DNA of 7,128 nt from Candidatus Blautia intestinipullorum (lineage in GTDB: Bacteria; Bacillota; Clostridia; Lachnospirales; Lachnospiraceae). The notes beneath the pieces are model-generated. The model worked only from the letters and a program-made list of their open reading frames with translations. It was not told the DNA's origin and made no database searches. The DNA lies in NCBI GenBank assembly GCA_019120475.1, contig DWVA01000273.1, positions 1-7,128 of the forward strand. Direction: 5' to 3'. The number at the start of each line of letters is the position of its first letter. Within the stretch, counting starts at the first letter, position 1. The position numbers were made by a program, and so were the translations under genes. Positions 1-5,651 of this stretch are shown one piece after another.

Positions 1-1
1 T

Positions 2-418
2 TCCCACCGCCGTCTGTATGGCCGAAAGGGGCAATACAGCACTGTTACGGAACATATGCCTGCCGATCACCAGAAATATCTGGAATGGAACGGTGACCGT
101 TTCCGCAAATGGGCTGAGCGGATTGGAACCAATACGTGCAAGGTTGTTCATGCGATTCTTGCCTCCCAGAGGGTTGAGCAGCAGTCCTACCGAAGCTGTA
201 TGGGGCTTCTGAAACTGGCAGATAAATACTCTGCTGAGCGTTTGGAAGCAGCGTGCCGGAAGGCGCTTTCCTACACAGCAAGCCCCAGCTACAAGAGTAT
301 CAAAAACATCTTGGCAGCCGGGCAGGAAAAGATTGAACCGGAGCTGCAGACTTCAGACTCTGCATCAACTCAGAACAAGCACGCCATCACTCGTGGTGCT
401 GACTACTACAGGAGGTAA
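2..418 (+). CDS. istA: IS21-family transposase IstA, C-terminal part (5' truncated by window edge)
   Basis: The last 138 residues of a transposase that cuts and joins the ends of an IS21-family element; the reading frame is open from base 2. The visible part starts with a basic stretch ending GRKGQYSTV (residues 7-15 of the visible part), a segment typical of the region beyond the DDE catalytic core in IstA proteins. It continues with an alpha-helical tail rich in Lys, Arg and Glu (HQKYLEWNGDRFRKWAERIG and onward) that in the family contributes to the C-terminal DNA-binding and oligomer contacts. The catalytic D, D and E residues lie upstream of the window and cannot be checked. An internal ATG at 56 is not the true start, because homology-like sequence continues upstream of it. 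The gene ends five bases before istB and its last codons contain the istB ribosome binding site, so translation of the two is probably coupled. Confidence 0.88.
   Translation, partial: SHRRLYGRKGQYSTVTEHMPADHQKYLEWNGDRFRKWAERIGTNTCKVVHAILASQRVEQQSYRSCMGLLKLADKYSAERLEAACRKALSYTASPSYKSIKNILAAGQEKIEPELQTSDSASTQNKHAITRGADYYRR
410..415 (+). promoter_or_regulatory. Ribosome binding site of istB inside the istA 3' end
   Basis: AGGAGG lies 8 bases before the istB ATG at 424 and is read as the last two sense codons of istA (Arg-Arg) before its TAA. The overlap of a perfect SD with the upstream stop codon suggests translational coupling of the transposase and its helper ATPase. Confidence 0.85.
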
Positions 419-423
419 GAACC

Positions 424-1200
424 ATGACCAATCAAAGCACAATCGACAAACTTATTGAAATGCGGCTGACTTCTATGTCAGATGCCTTTATCACACAGAT
501 GGATGATCCCAGGATGAAGGATGTTCCGTTCGAGGATCGCTTCGGCCTTCTGGTCGACATTGAATACAATAACCGCAAGAGCAACAGCCTGAAGCGTCTG
601 ATCAAGGGAGCCGGGTTCGATCAGCCGGAAGCTTACATCGCTGATATCAACTATACTTCCGGCCGGAAGCTTAACCGCAGCCTGATCGAACGTCTCGCAA
701 CCTGTGAGTACATCACGGAGCACCGGAATCTGTTCATCACGGGTGCTACCGGGAGCGGGAAGACCTACATGGCTTGCGCTTTCGGTATGGAAGCCTGCAA
801 ACAGCGCTATAAAACAAAGTATGTGCGCCTGCCCGATATGCTCCTGGAGCTTGATCTGGCGCGTACAGATGGCACCTACAAGAAGGTTCAGGCCAAGTAT
901 GCCAACCCCGTCCTGCTCATCATTGATGAATGGCTCCTGTTGAAGCCGACGGAAGCGGAACAACATGACATCCTGGAACTGCTCCACAGAAGACGGAAGA
1001 AATCCTCCACGATCTTCTGCTCCCAGTACGATCCCAGCGGATGGTACGACCAGCTCGGTGGCGATGACAGCCCTCTTGCTGAAGCCATCCTTGACCGCAT
1101 CATGCACGATGCCTACAAGATCAACATCGTTCCGACGGACCCCTCCAACTATCGCTCTATGAGAGAAGTATACGGATTGGATCCGGCGATGAGCGAATAA
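424..1200 (+). CDS. istB: IS21-family helper ATPase IstB
   Basis: A 258-residue AAA+ ATPase of the DnaC-like IstB group; about 250 residues is normal for the family, so it appears complete. In IS21 transposition this protein binds target DNA and, with ATP, recruits and regulates IstA. An N-terminal helical region (about 1-95) precedes the ATPase core. Walker A is GATGSGKT at residues 107-114, and Walker B is VLLIIDEW at 163-170 with Asp168 and Glu169. The FCSQY segment (198-202) is followed by GWYDQLGGDDSPLAEAILDR (206-225) and the HDAYKI motif (228-233), which match the sensor and arginine-finger region of IstB proteins. The start at 424 is fixed by the SD at 410-415. The residue after the Walker B glutamate is Trp, where many relatives carry a smaller or different residue; this does not break the motif. 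It pairs with istA and has no promoter of its own in view. Confidence 0.95.
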   Translation: MTNQSTIDKLIEMRLTSMSDAFITQMDDPRMKDVPFEDRFGLLVDIEYNNRKSNSLKRLIKGAGFDQPEAYIADINYTSGRKLNRSLIERLATCEYITEHRNLFITGATGSGKTYMACAFGMEACKQRYKTKYVRLPDMLLELDLARTDGTYKKVQAKYANPVLLIIDEWLLLKPTEAEQHDILELLHRRRKKSSTIFCSQYDPSGWYDQLGGDDSPLAEAILDRIMHDAYKINIVPTDPSNYRSMREVYGLDPAMSE

Positions 1201-1223
1201 TCGTTAACAGCCAACTGGTGTCC

Positions 1224-1234
1224 CCATCCTGGAG
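1224..1234 (+). repeat. Left arm of a hairpin split by the IS630 insertion
   Basis: CCATCCTGGAG pairs along its whole length with CTTCAGGATGG at 2532-2542: 11 pairs, one of them G-T. With the IS630 element and one TA copy removed, the two arms enclose an 8-base loop, GTTCTAGT, and the insertion site lies in the middle of it. The intact stem would lie between istB and the IS21 right-end repeats. It could be a transcription or end-protection structure, but no T-run follows it. Confidence 0.6.
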
Positions 1235-1238
1235 GTTC

Positions 1239-1240
1239 TA
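1239..1240 (+). repeat. TA target-site duplication, left copy
   Basis: TA directly abuts the outermost base of the IS630 left inverted repeat and is repeated at 2528-2529. Both junctions read CTAG (1238-1241 and 2527-2530), so removal of the element plus one TA regenerates CTAG. IS630 is known to insert at CTAG with TA duplication. Confidence 0.8.
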
Positions 1241-1260
1241 GTATAAATATTTTTAATTAA
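1241..1260 (+). repeat. IS630 left terminal inverted repeat
   Basis: GTATAAATATTTTTAATTAA matches the reverse complement of 2508-2527 at 15 of 20 positions. The matches fall in an outer block (GTATA), a central TAT and an inner block (TAATTAA), with mismatches in between. This two-block pattern is usual for transposase-binding ends. Confidence 0.85.
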
Positions 1261-1261
1261 A

Positions 1262-1290
1262 TAGACTATATAATCAACCTATGATATAAT
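1262..1290 (+). promoter_or_regulatory. Probable sigma-A-type promoter of the IS630 transposase
   Basis: A perfect -10 box TATAAT (1285-1290) lies 17 bases downstream of TAGACT (1262-1267), which matches the TTGACA consensus at four of six positions. It sits just inside the left inverted repeat and 30 bases before the transposase start. A second TATAAT occurs at 1269-1274 and could be an alternative -10. The promoter call comes from sequence pattern only. Confidence 0.6.
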
Positions 1291-1307
1291 CTCTATACAG
1301 TAACTAT

Positions 1308-1313
1308 GGAGGG
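1308..1313 (+). promoter_or_regulatory. Ribosome binding site that fixes the transposase start at 1321
   Basis: GGAGGG lies 7 bases before ATG 1321. An upstream in-frame ATG at 1306 overlaps this SD and has no good SD of its own, so the start is placed at 1321, giving a protein beginning MGRKATT. Confidence 0.75.
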
Positions 1314-1320
1314 CAATATC

Positions 1321-2499
1321 ATGGGAAGAAAAGCAACAACAATAACACTTACTCCAGAGGAACGGTCTTATCTTGAATTACAGACACGTTCCCGTACCAT
1401 TCAGGCACAGACTGTTTGCAGAGCTCGGATCCTTTTGTTGAAAGCGGATGGTGAACCGATTGATGTAATCGCTGATAAAGTTGGTATCAACCGATGCAGT
1501 GTTATGCTTTGCTTAAAAAAGTTTAAGGAGGGCGGCATTGAAAATGCCCTCTCTGATGCTCCCGGCCGTGGTCGCAATCCCGAAATCACAGATGATGAAA
1601 AAGCATGGATTATTAACATTGCATGTCAGAAACCTGTAGATCTCGGTTATTCCGCTGAAGTATGGACCAGAGCCCTTCTGACAAAACATATCCATCAGTT
1701 TGCAGAAGAAGCCGGTCATATACGTCTTTCAACCATAAGTCAGTCAAAGATTCGCACAATACTTGAAGAAGCCGAAATTAAGCCGAATAAGATCACGTAT
1801 TACTGCGAAAACCGCGATCCTGACTTTGATCAGAAGATGCATAACGTCCTTCTGGTTTATAAGCAGTTGTCGCTTCAGTTTGACGAAAATGGACAATTAT
1901 TGCCTTTTCCTGAGGATGAACAGGTAACTCATGTACTTTCCTATGATGAGAAACCAGGCATACAGGCCATTGCCAATACAACGGAGGATCTTCCGCCGGA
2001 TGAAAATCACAAAACAATCAGCAGAGACTATGAATACAAACGTCTTGGAACTGTTTCCCTGCTTGCCGGGATCGACCTGCAAACAGGAGAAGCGATTCCA
2101 CTTGTGAGGGATCGGCATAGCAGCAAAGAGTATATAGAGTTCCTTCAGCTGCTGGATTCCAAGTATCCTAAAGAGGATAAAATCCGATTAGTATTAGATA
2201 ATCTCCAGGTACATACTTCCCAAGAAACGAGAAAATATCTGGCTGGTGTTCCCGGAAGATTTGAGTTTGTATTCACTCCGAAGCATGGTTCCTGGCTAAA
2301 TCTTGTAGAAGGATTTTTCAGCAAACTCACCCGTCAGTCGTTAAAAGGCATTCGTGTAAAAACGAAAAGTGAGCTGGTGGAGCGAATATATAAATATTTT
2401 GAAGAGATCAATGCTACCCCTGTTGTCTATCACTGGAAATATCGACTTGATGAGATCAATCCGAATGAAGAAGCACAGGTTGAAACATTGCCTCTTTAA
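1321..2499 (+). CDS. IS630-family DDE transposase, intact
   Basis: A 392-residue transposase that excises and inserts the element by cut-and-paste at TA sites. The N-terminal third (about 8-130) has the two helix-turn-helix-type DNA-binding segments expected in IS630/Tc1 enzymes, with a first HTH around 45-70 (IDVIADKVGINRCSVMLCLK) and a basic linker PGRGRNP (81-87). The catalytic core shows all three acidic residues: Asp209 in LSYDEKPG, Asp293 in LVLDNLQVHTS, and Glu330 in SWLNLVEGFFSKL. The last two are separated by 36 residues, in the normal range for this family. The VLDN..VH and GSWLN..E motifs are classic IS630 signatures. Length is slightly above many members (about 340-370), with an apparent insert around 185-200. 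No frameshift or premature stop is seen. The gene has its own promoter and ribosome binding site and does not depend on istAB. Confidence 0.95.
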   Translation: MGRKATTITLTPEERSYLELQTRSRTIQAQTVCRARILLLKADGEPIDVIADKVGINRCSVMLCLKKFKEGGIENALSDAPGRGRNPEITDDEKAWIINIACQKPVDLGYSAEVWTRALLTKHIHQFAEEAGHIRLSTISQSKIRTILEEAEIKPNKITYYCENRDPDFDQKMHNVLLVYKQLSLQFDENGQLLPFPEDEQVTHVLSYDEKPGIQAIANTTEDLPPDENHKTISRDYEYKRLGTVSLLAGIDLQTGEAIPLVRDRHSSKEYIEFLQLLDSKYPKEDKIRLVLDNLQVHTSQETRKYLAGVPGRFEFVFTPKHGSWLNLVEGFFSKLTRQSLKGIRVKTKSELVERIYKYFEEINATPVVYHWKYRLDEINPNEEAQVETLPL

Positions 2500-2507
2500 A
2501 AGTCGAG

Positions 2508-2527
2508 TTAATTAGTGATAACTATAC
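2508..2527 (+). repeat. IS630 right terminal inverted repeat
   Basis: TTAATTAGTGATAACTATAC is the inverted partner of 1241-1260. It begins eight bases after the transposase stop codon, so very little non-coding DNA separates gene and end. Confidence 0.85.
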
Positions 2528-2529
2528 TA
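2528..2529 (+). repeat. TA target-site duplication, right copy
   Basis: The second TA, next to the outer end of the right inverted repeat. The clean duplication implies a genuine transposition event with no later rearrangement of the flanks. Confidence 0.8.
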
Positions 2530-2531
2530 GT

Positions 2532-2542
2532 CTTCAGGATGG
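2532..2542 (+). repeat. Right arm of the hairpin split by the IS630 insertion
   Basis: CTTCAGGATGG is the partner of 1224-1234. The terminal GG of this arm also takes part in a second small stem immediately downstream, GGCGG/CCGCC (2541-2545 with 2548-2552), so the two structures would compete. Confidence 0.6.
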
Positions 2543-2552
2543 CGGCTCCGCC
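2541..2552 (+). repeat. Short GC-rich stem-loop in the IS21 right end
   Basis: GGCGGCTCCGCC folds on itself (GGCG/CGCC with loop GCTC). It directly follows and shares two bases with the split hairpin arm at 2532-2542. No T-run follows, so it is not a clear terminator. Confidence 0.4.
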
Positions 2553-2563
2553 GCAATCATTAT

Positions 2564-2621
2564 CTGTCCGAAACCATGATTTCCTCTTTCCGGACAGGTG
2601 ATTTCCAAAACACCGGACAGG
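2564..2621 (+). repeat. Repeat cluster at the presumed IS21 right end
   Basis: Two direct repeats, each TGATTTCC followed after 5-6 bases by CCGGACAGG, lie back to back at 2577-2598 and 2599-2621. A third, inverted copy of the core (CTGTCCG, 2564-2570) pairs perfectly with CGGACAG at 2591-2597. IS21-family ends are known to carry several such repeats as transposase-binding sites, with the element ending in CA. The last copy therefore suggests an end at 2619. The matching left end is outside the window, so the boundary is inferred. Confidence 0.6.
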
Positions 2622-2639
2622 CGCTTTCAGCGCACCGGT
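2612..2639 (-). terminator. Stem-loop downstream of the minus-strand genes, weak terminator candidate
   Basis: ACCGG (2612-2616) pairs with CCGGT (2635-2639), and inside it GCGCT (2621-2625) pairs with AGCGC (2629-2633) around loop TTC. Read on the minus strand the stem is followed by GTTTT, a short T-run, and lies just beyond the stop of the small ORF at 2660. It spans the presumed IS21 boundary, so part of the pairing comes from the insertion sequence itself; it may be accidental or may end transcription of the leftward genes. Confidence 0.3.
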
Positions 2640-2659
2640 ATATTCATCCACCGCTTGAT

Positions 2660-2758
2660 TTAGTCGTCCTTCTCTTTGCTTTCCATCCGGATGTGGCGCA
2701 GCTCCCTTTCATCATGGCAAATGCAATAATACTCCTCTTCAAAAACGGCGTTTATCAT
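2660..2758 (-). CDS. Small hypothetical protein, 32 residues
   Basis: The short ORF encodes a highly charged peptide beginning MINAVFEEEYYCICHDE and ending MESKEKDD, with two Cys in a CxC pair (residues 11 and 13 of the peptide) and no membrane helix. Its start is supported by AAAGGTGG (complement of 2769-2776), 10 bases before the ATG at 2758. An in-frame ATG at 2765-2767 is only one base from that SD and is less likely. It lies 72 bases downstream of the lipoprotein gene on the same strand, so it could be the last gene of that transcript. The IS21 right end begins about 40 bases after its stop. I do not recognise a family. It could be a real microprotein, or a leftover fragment of a gene disrupted by the IS21 insertion. 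Confidence 0.45.
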   Translation of the reverse strand: MINAVFEEEYYCICHDERELRHIRMESKEKDD

Positions 2759-2830
2759 ATAAATCATTCCACCTTTCGTTTAGGATTATCAATTTCCTGA
2801 CATCCCCTTTTTTATCTGCCTGGAAATAGT

Positions 2831-4057
2831 TTACTCGTTCGCAGCAGCTTCCTTTACATGCTCCATTACCTGATCAATGGTATTACAGTAATCATTTACC
2901 TGAAGCCAGTCCATTTTATCCCGATCCAGCTGGAAGTTGTCTCCCATATTCCGGTACAGGCGTACTTCCTTCAGAGTTCCTCCACTGGCCGTATTTACTA
3001 TCGGTGCGTATTCGCAGATCACAATCACATCCTTCTCTCCGTCTCCGTTATAATCCTGAAAACTGATAGCAAGAATCTTCAGGAAGGTCTCACGGGAACG
3101 GAAATTTCCCTCCATCACATTCGGAAATTCATAAACGGTCTCCCCGTTTTTTACAAGAGCAAAGCTTACGTCCTGCGTGCTGTAAACATTTGTATTCGGC
3201 GCATAGGAGGTGAAGGTCACCTGTCCCCAGCTTCCACCCAAATCCGTATCAAAGCTCTGATCATCTATTTTCCAGATATCCTTTGAATCCTGGATACTCT
3301 CATCATATACGTTGGAGAGGACCCGGTAACCGTCCCCGTGTCTTGCCAGTGTCAGACGGCTGGGCGGGCAGACAGAAACACCATTTTCCCATCCTCCGGG
3401 TACACACTCCAGCTCATAAATTCCTTTTTCCGTCTCCTGTCCGCCGACGCAGGTAAATAGAGTATAATTGGTATCTCCATGCTGATTTACCCAAGCATCC
3501 GTCTCTTCCAGATAAGTCCAGTTAAAGGGAGCAGTCATTTCATCCAGAGTACAGCCCAACTTCTCTTCCAGGAAATCATTGATCTGCCCGGTAGTCAGGC
3601 GGGTCATATCCGTGTAAATTTCCGAAAGCCCCGTCAGCTTCAGATATGCCTGTTTCTCACTGTCCGTAAGAGACTCCGATTCCATCCCGGCTCCTGTATA
3701 GAAAATCTGGTTTAAATCAGCATCTTTCGGGTCTGTGTATTCCGAAAGCAGCAGGCCATAGTTTCCGCTGTTGTCTTCCTGGTCAATCCAGTTTGTGAAC
3801 GCCTGCAGTTCTCCCCTCTGCAGCTTCCGGGGATAAGAAGCGCTTTCCTTCTGCTCCCAGTCTTCTGTATTTTCCCCTGTCTCCGTATCTTTTTCTCTTG
3901 AATTTTCTTCTTTCGGTTCCGCCAGTTGAGCTTTCTCTGTATTCACATCCGGTCCAGGCGCTGTTTCTCCCCCTTTTCTTCCACACCCCGCAAGCATCAG
4001 CGCTGCGATCAGCCCCAAAATTCCAAGTGTCCTTATCCCTATAATTTTCTTTTTCAT
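2831..4057 (-). CDS. Predicted lipoprotein with an acidic Ca-binding-like loop, function unknown
   Basis: A 408-residue secreted protein anchored to the outer face of the membrane by lipid. It has a basic N-terminus (MKKK), a hydrophobic stretch and a lipobox LAGC at residues 22-25, so Cys25 would be the lipidated residue. Residues 26-75 form a low-complexity linker rich in Glu, Lys, Thr and Pro. Two folded parts follow: about 78-205, containing SEYTDPKDADLNQIFYTGAG and a TRLTTGQINDFLEEKLG segment, and about 210-400, beta-rich, ending with an EF-hand/FG-GAP-like loop DYNGDGEKDVIVI (335-347; acidic positions 335, 339 and 343, Asn337). Such DxNxDGxxD loops often bind calcium. I recognise the middle region as typical of uncharacterised Lachnospiraceae lipoproteins, from memory only. 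The start at 4057 has AGGA nine bases upstream, and the gene follows the next one by 25 bases, consistent with co-transcription. Its G+C looks clearly higher than that of the genes upstream. Confidence 0.85.
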   Translation of the reverse strand: MKKKIIGIRTLGILGLIAALMLAGCGRKGGETAPGPDVNTEKAQLAEPKEENSREKDTETGENTEDWEQKESASYPRKLQRGELQAFTNWIDQEDNSGNYGLLLSEYTDPKDADLNQIFYTGAGMESESLTDSEKQAYLKLTGLSEIYTDMTRLTTGQINDFLEEKLGCTLDEMTAPFNWTYLEETDAWVNQHGDTNYTLFTCVGGQETEKGIYELECVPGGWENGVSVCPPSRLTLARHGDGYRVLSNVYDESIQDSKDIWKIDDQSFDTDLGGSWGQVTFTSYAPNTNVYSTQDVSFALVKNGETVYEFPNVMEGNFRSRETFLKILAISFQDYNGDGEKDVIVICEYAPIVNTASGGTLKEVRLYRNMGDNFQLDRDKMDWLQVNDYCNTIDQVMEHVKEAAANE

Positions 4058-4082
4058 ATCAGTTTTTCCTACCTTACTCTAT

Positions 4083-4613
4083 CTATTCTAAAAACGAGCG
4101 GATTGGCTTTTTCTCTTGCTGAAATGGATCTCCGCCACCATTTCCATAATCTTCCCATCCTATCTGTTCCGTTCCACGGAACAAAACGTTTTTGTACTCA
4201 TAATAATAAACTGTCTCCTGCAGAAAGCTATGTACACTGGCTACCATACGGGTTCCATTTTGCTCCACAATATGCTCAGGGCTGTAAAAGAACACACTGC
4301 TTAAAAATCCTATTCCAATTGCTACTATAATTCCCCCACAATATATTACGCAAAATGTGGTTCGTAATATTCGAATCCCTCTTGGGCTCTGTTCTTTGTT
4401 CTTCCAAAAAAGACTTCTTCCTATCCAAAAGACCAGTATCGCAATTGATATTCCTCCAAACCAGGACAATAGCATCTGCGGAATACTTCGTAACGCTGAA
4501 TCAGTGGAAACTTCTATCAAACTAACAATAATCCTTACCAGCACAAATACTACAATAGGAATAACACCCCAATATTTTTTACATCTCTCGCCTATCAGTT
4601 CATATTTGCTCAT
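4083..4613 (-). CDS. Small three-helix membrane protein, function unknown
   Basis: A 176-residue protein with three predicted membrane helices at about residues 15-35, 46-68 and 86-109, separated by a short loop (VSTDSALRSIP) and a basic loop (KNKEQSPRGIRILR, 71-84). By the positive-inside rule the basic N-terminus (GERCKKYW) and the second loop point in opposite topological directions unless one helix is short, so orientation is uncertain. The C-terminal tail of about 67 residues is aromatic (VYYYEYKNVLFRG) and ends in a Gly/Asp-rich segment (WEDYGNGGGDPF). I recognise no enzyme motif or family. The start has AAGGGGAG (complement of 4621-4628), seven bases upstream. It lies 83 bases after the TPR-like membrane protein and 25 bases before the lipoprotein gene, so it is probably in the same transcript. 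Immunity-type or accessory envelope roles are possible but unproven. Confidence 0.75.
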   Translation of the reverse strand: MSKYELIGERCKKYWGVIPIVVFVLVRIIVSLIEVSTDSALRSIPQMLLSWFGGISIAILVFWIGRSLFWKNKEQSPRGIRILRTTFCVIYCGGIIVAIGIGFLSSVFFYSPEHIVEQNGTRMVASVHSFLQETVYYYEYKNVLFRGTEQIGWEDYGNGGGDPFQQEKKPIRSFLE

Positions 4614-4696
4614 TGGAATTCTCCCCTTGTTCCACTGGGAAATTATGTTTAACTTCCCTATCCAATTTAAATCTTTGCGGAAATATTTTTCGTCTT

Positions 4697-5587
4697 TTAA
4701 TTTGTAATACTGCTTTCAATTCTTTTTGGCATGTTACTTAAGATCCATTCCTGCGCTTTCTTTTTACATGGCATTGTATTTCCATGTGTAGATACATAAC
4801 GCATACATTCTTCTGCCATTTGCTTATTTCCGGTTTTATCAAAACATTTACCTAGCAAATACTGACGCTGTACTTCATTGTAAGGATTCTTCCCTTTATA
4901 TGTTCCTAAAAAAGCTGCTGTCTGCTCATATTTTTGTTCCAGAAACATCTGCTCTGCAACAAATAATTTATGCTTTTTGAATGCAGGAGCAGCCTTTTGG
5001 AACAGACTGTTAAATTTATCAGTGTCTAAATGGTAATACGCCTCGACAAGATCCAGATTCATAATTGCCTGCTTATATAAACTACTATTCTTTTTTCCTA
5101 TCCATTCCTCAGTTAAAAATTGTCTGCATTCCTCCAATTTTGCATTTGAAATCAGTGCCGTTGATAACCTTTGTTGCAACAACATAAAAAGTGATTTCTG
5201 AAAGCCCTTGAATTTCAACTTTTTTCCGTAGGCTACTCCGTATTTCATTGTTTCCAGATACATTTCAACATCACACTGTTGCAGAACAATTTCATCAATT
5301 TTGATAAGGTCTCTCAGAATTATATAGTATATCCATATTAACGAAAAAGCTAAGCCGACCACGCCACAAAGCACCACCAAATACGGATATGTATATATCC
5401 AACCATAATCCCATATAGAAAAGAACAAAAGGGGTTCCTTATGTGGTATTGGATTCCCTAAAAAAAGGCTGACAATTCCTATCATTAAAATATAGGTAAC
5501 CAGAAGGACTAAAAATCCTTTTGTTCTTCCATGCTTCTGTCGGTCATAAACGTGTTGAATCTGATCTTCTGATCTTTTGTCTAACAT
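4697..5587 (-). CDS. Membrane protein with two N-terminal helices and a TPR-like helical tail
   Basis: A 296-residue protein of unknown function. A basic cytoplasmic N-terminus (about 1-23) leads into membrane helices at about 24-44 and 67-91, joined by a short aromatic external loop containing NPIPHKEP. The rest (about 95-296) is predicted cytoplasmic and all-helical. It includes segments such as AEQMFLEQKYEQTAAFLGTY (211-230) and RQYLLGKCFDKTGNKQMAEE (241-260), which have the spacing and small/aromatic pattern of tetratricopeptide-type repeats. This suggests a protein-protein interaction scaffold at the membrane. The start at 5587 is well supported by GGAGGA (complement of 5596-5601), about eight bases upstream. 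The gene is AT-rich like the upstream genes. The homology call is limited to TPR-like helices; no catalytic motif is seen. Confidence 0.8.
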   Translation of the reverse strand: MLDKRSEDQIQHVYDRQKHGRTKGFLVLLVTYILMIGIVSLFLGNPIPHKEPLLFFSIWDYGWIYTYPYLVVLCGVVGLAFSLIWIYYIILRDLIKIDEIVLQQCDVEMYLETMKYGVAYGKKLKFKGFQKSLFMLLQQRLSTALISNAKLEECRQFLTEEWIGKKNSSLYKQAIMNLDLVEAYYHLDTDKFNSLFQKAAPAFKKHKLFVAEQMFLEQKYEQTAAFLGTYKGKNPYNEVQRQYLLGKCFDKTGNKQMAEECMRYVSTHGNTMPCKKKAQEWILSNMPKRIESSITN

Positions 5588-5651
5588 ATTGTATTTCCTC
5601 CGTTCTTCTACAAAATCCCACTTTTCTGCACATCCGTTATCCTATCTCAAT
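5588..5651 (-). other. Spacer between the decayed remnant and the TPR-like membrane protein gene
   Basis: Sixty-four AT-rich bases that hold the ribosome binding site of the gene starting at 5587 (GGAGGA, complement of 5596-5601). I see no convincing -35/-10 pair or terminator. Confidence 0.5.

Larger units (their letters stand above)
1201..1240 (+). other. IS21 segment between istB and the IS630 insertion point
   Basis: Forty non-coding bases after the istB stop. They contain CCATCCTGGAG (1224-1234), which pairs with CTTCAGGATGG on the far side of the IS630 insertion (2532-2542). The stretch ends in the TA target dinucleotide at 1239-1240. I see no gene or promoter in it. Confidence 0.6.
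1241..2527 (+). mobile_element. Complete IS630-family insertion sequence nested in the IS21 element
   Basis: A 1287-bp element with one transposase gene filling most of its length, 20-bp imperfect terminal inverted repeats (15 of 20 matching) and a flanking TA duplication, all hallmarks of the IS630/Tc1/mariner group. It lies in the same orientation as istA and istB, but outside both genes, between istB and the presumed IS21 right end. It is AT-rich at both ends and brings its own promoter. Gene, ends and target duplication all look intact, so it could still be mobile. Confidence 0.88.
1..2619 (+). mobile_element. IS21-family element, 3' portion, interrupted by an IS630-family insertion
   Basis: An istA 3' end followed at once by istB is the defining gene pair of IS21-family elements. 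The left end lies outside the window. The right end is inferred, not proven. After the nested IS630 element there is a cluster of CCGGACAGG-type repeats (2564-2621), and the last copy contains the CA dinucleotide (2618-2619) expected at an IS21 3' terminus. IS21 elements are known to carry several repeated transposase-binding sites at each end, which fits this layout. Native length without the IS630 insertion cannot be given because the left end is missing. Both istA (as far as seen) and istB read open, so the element may have been active before the insertion, which lies outside both genes. Confidence 0.75.

Noticed and set aside
478..1107. Long minus-strand ORF (209 codons) opposite istB
   Set aside because: It lies wholly antisense to a clear AAA+ ATPase gene, has no SD or family motif, and is a normal shadow of a G+C-rich coding frame.
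1306..1320. Upstream ATG at 1306 as the IS630 transposase start
   Set aside because: The ATG overlaps the SD that serves ATG 1321 and would add only MEGNI with no family similarity.
2564..2621. Possible small CRISPR-like array from the repeated CCGGACAGG units
   Set aside because: Only two direct units, no spacers of even length, and no cas gene; placement at an IS21 end explains it better.
2576..2800. Plus-strand ORF of 74 codons spanning the IS21 right-end repeats and the small minus-strand ORF
   Set aside because: It runs through the repeat array and across the inferred IS boundary, and has no SD; the minus-strand ORF at 2660-2758 has better support.
2800..2830. Terminator right after the second lipoprotein gene
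   Set aside because: ATTTCC/GGAAAT flank a long unpaired loop with no T-run after the stem, so it does not look like an intrinsic terminator.
2858..3286. Plus-strand ORF of 142 codons inside the second lipoprotein gene
   Set aside because: Antisense to a gene with lipobox, SD and sensible domain layout; no independent evidence of coding.
3926..4330. Plus-strand ORF of 134 codons across the start of the second lipoprotein and the three-helix membrane protein
   Set aside because: It overlaps two well-supported minus-strand genes and their ribosome binding site; composition is that of an antisense frame.
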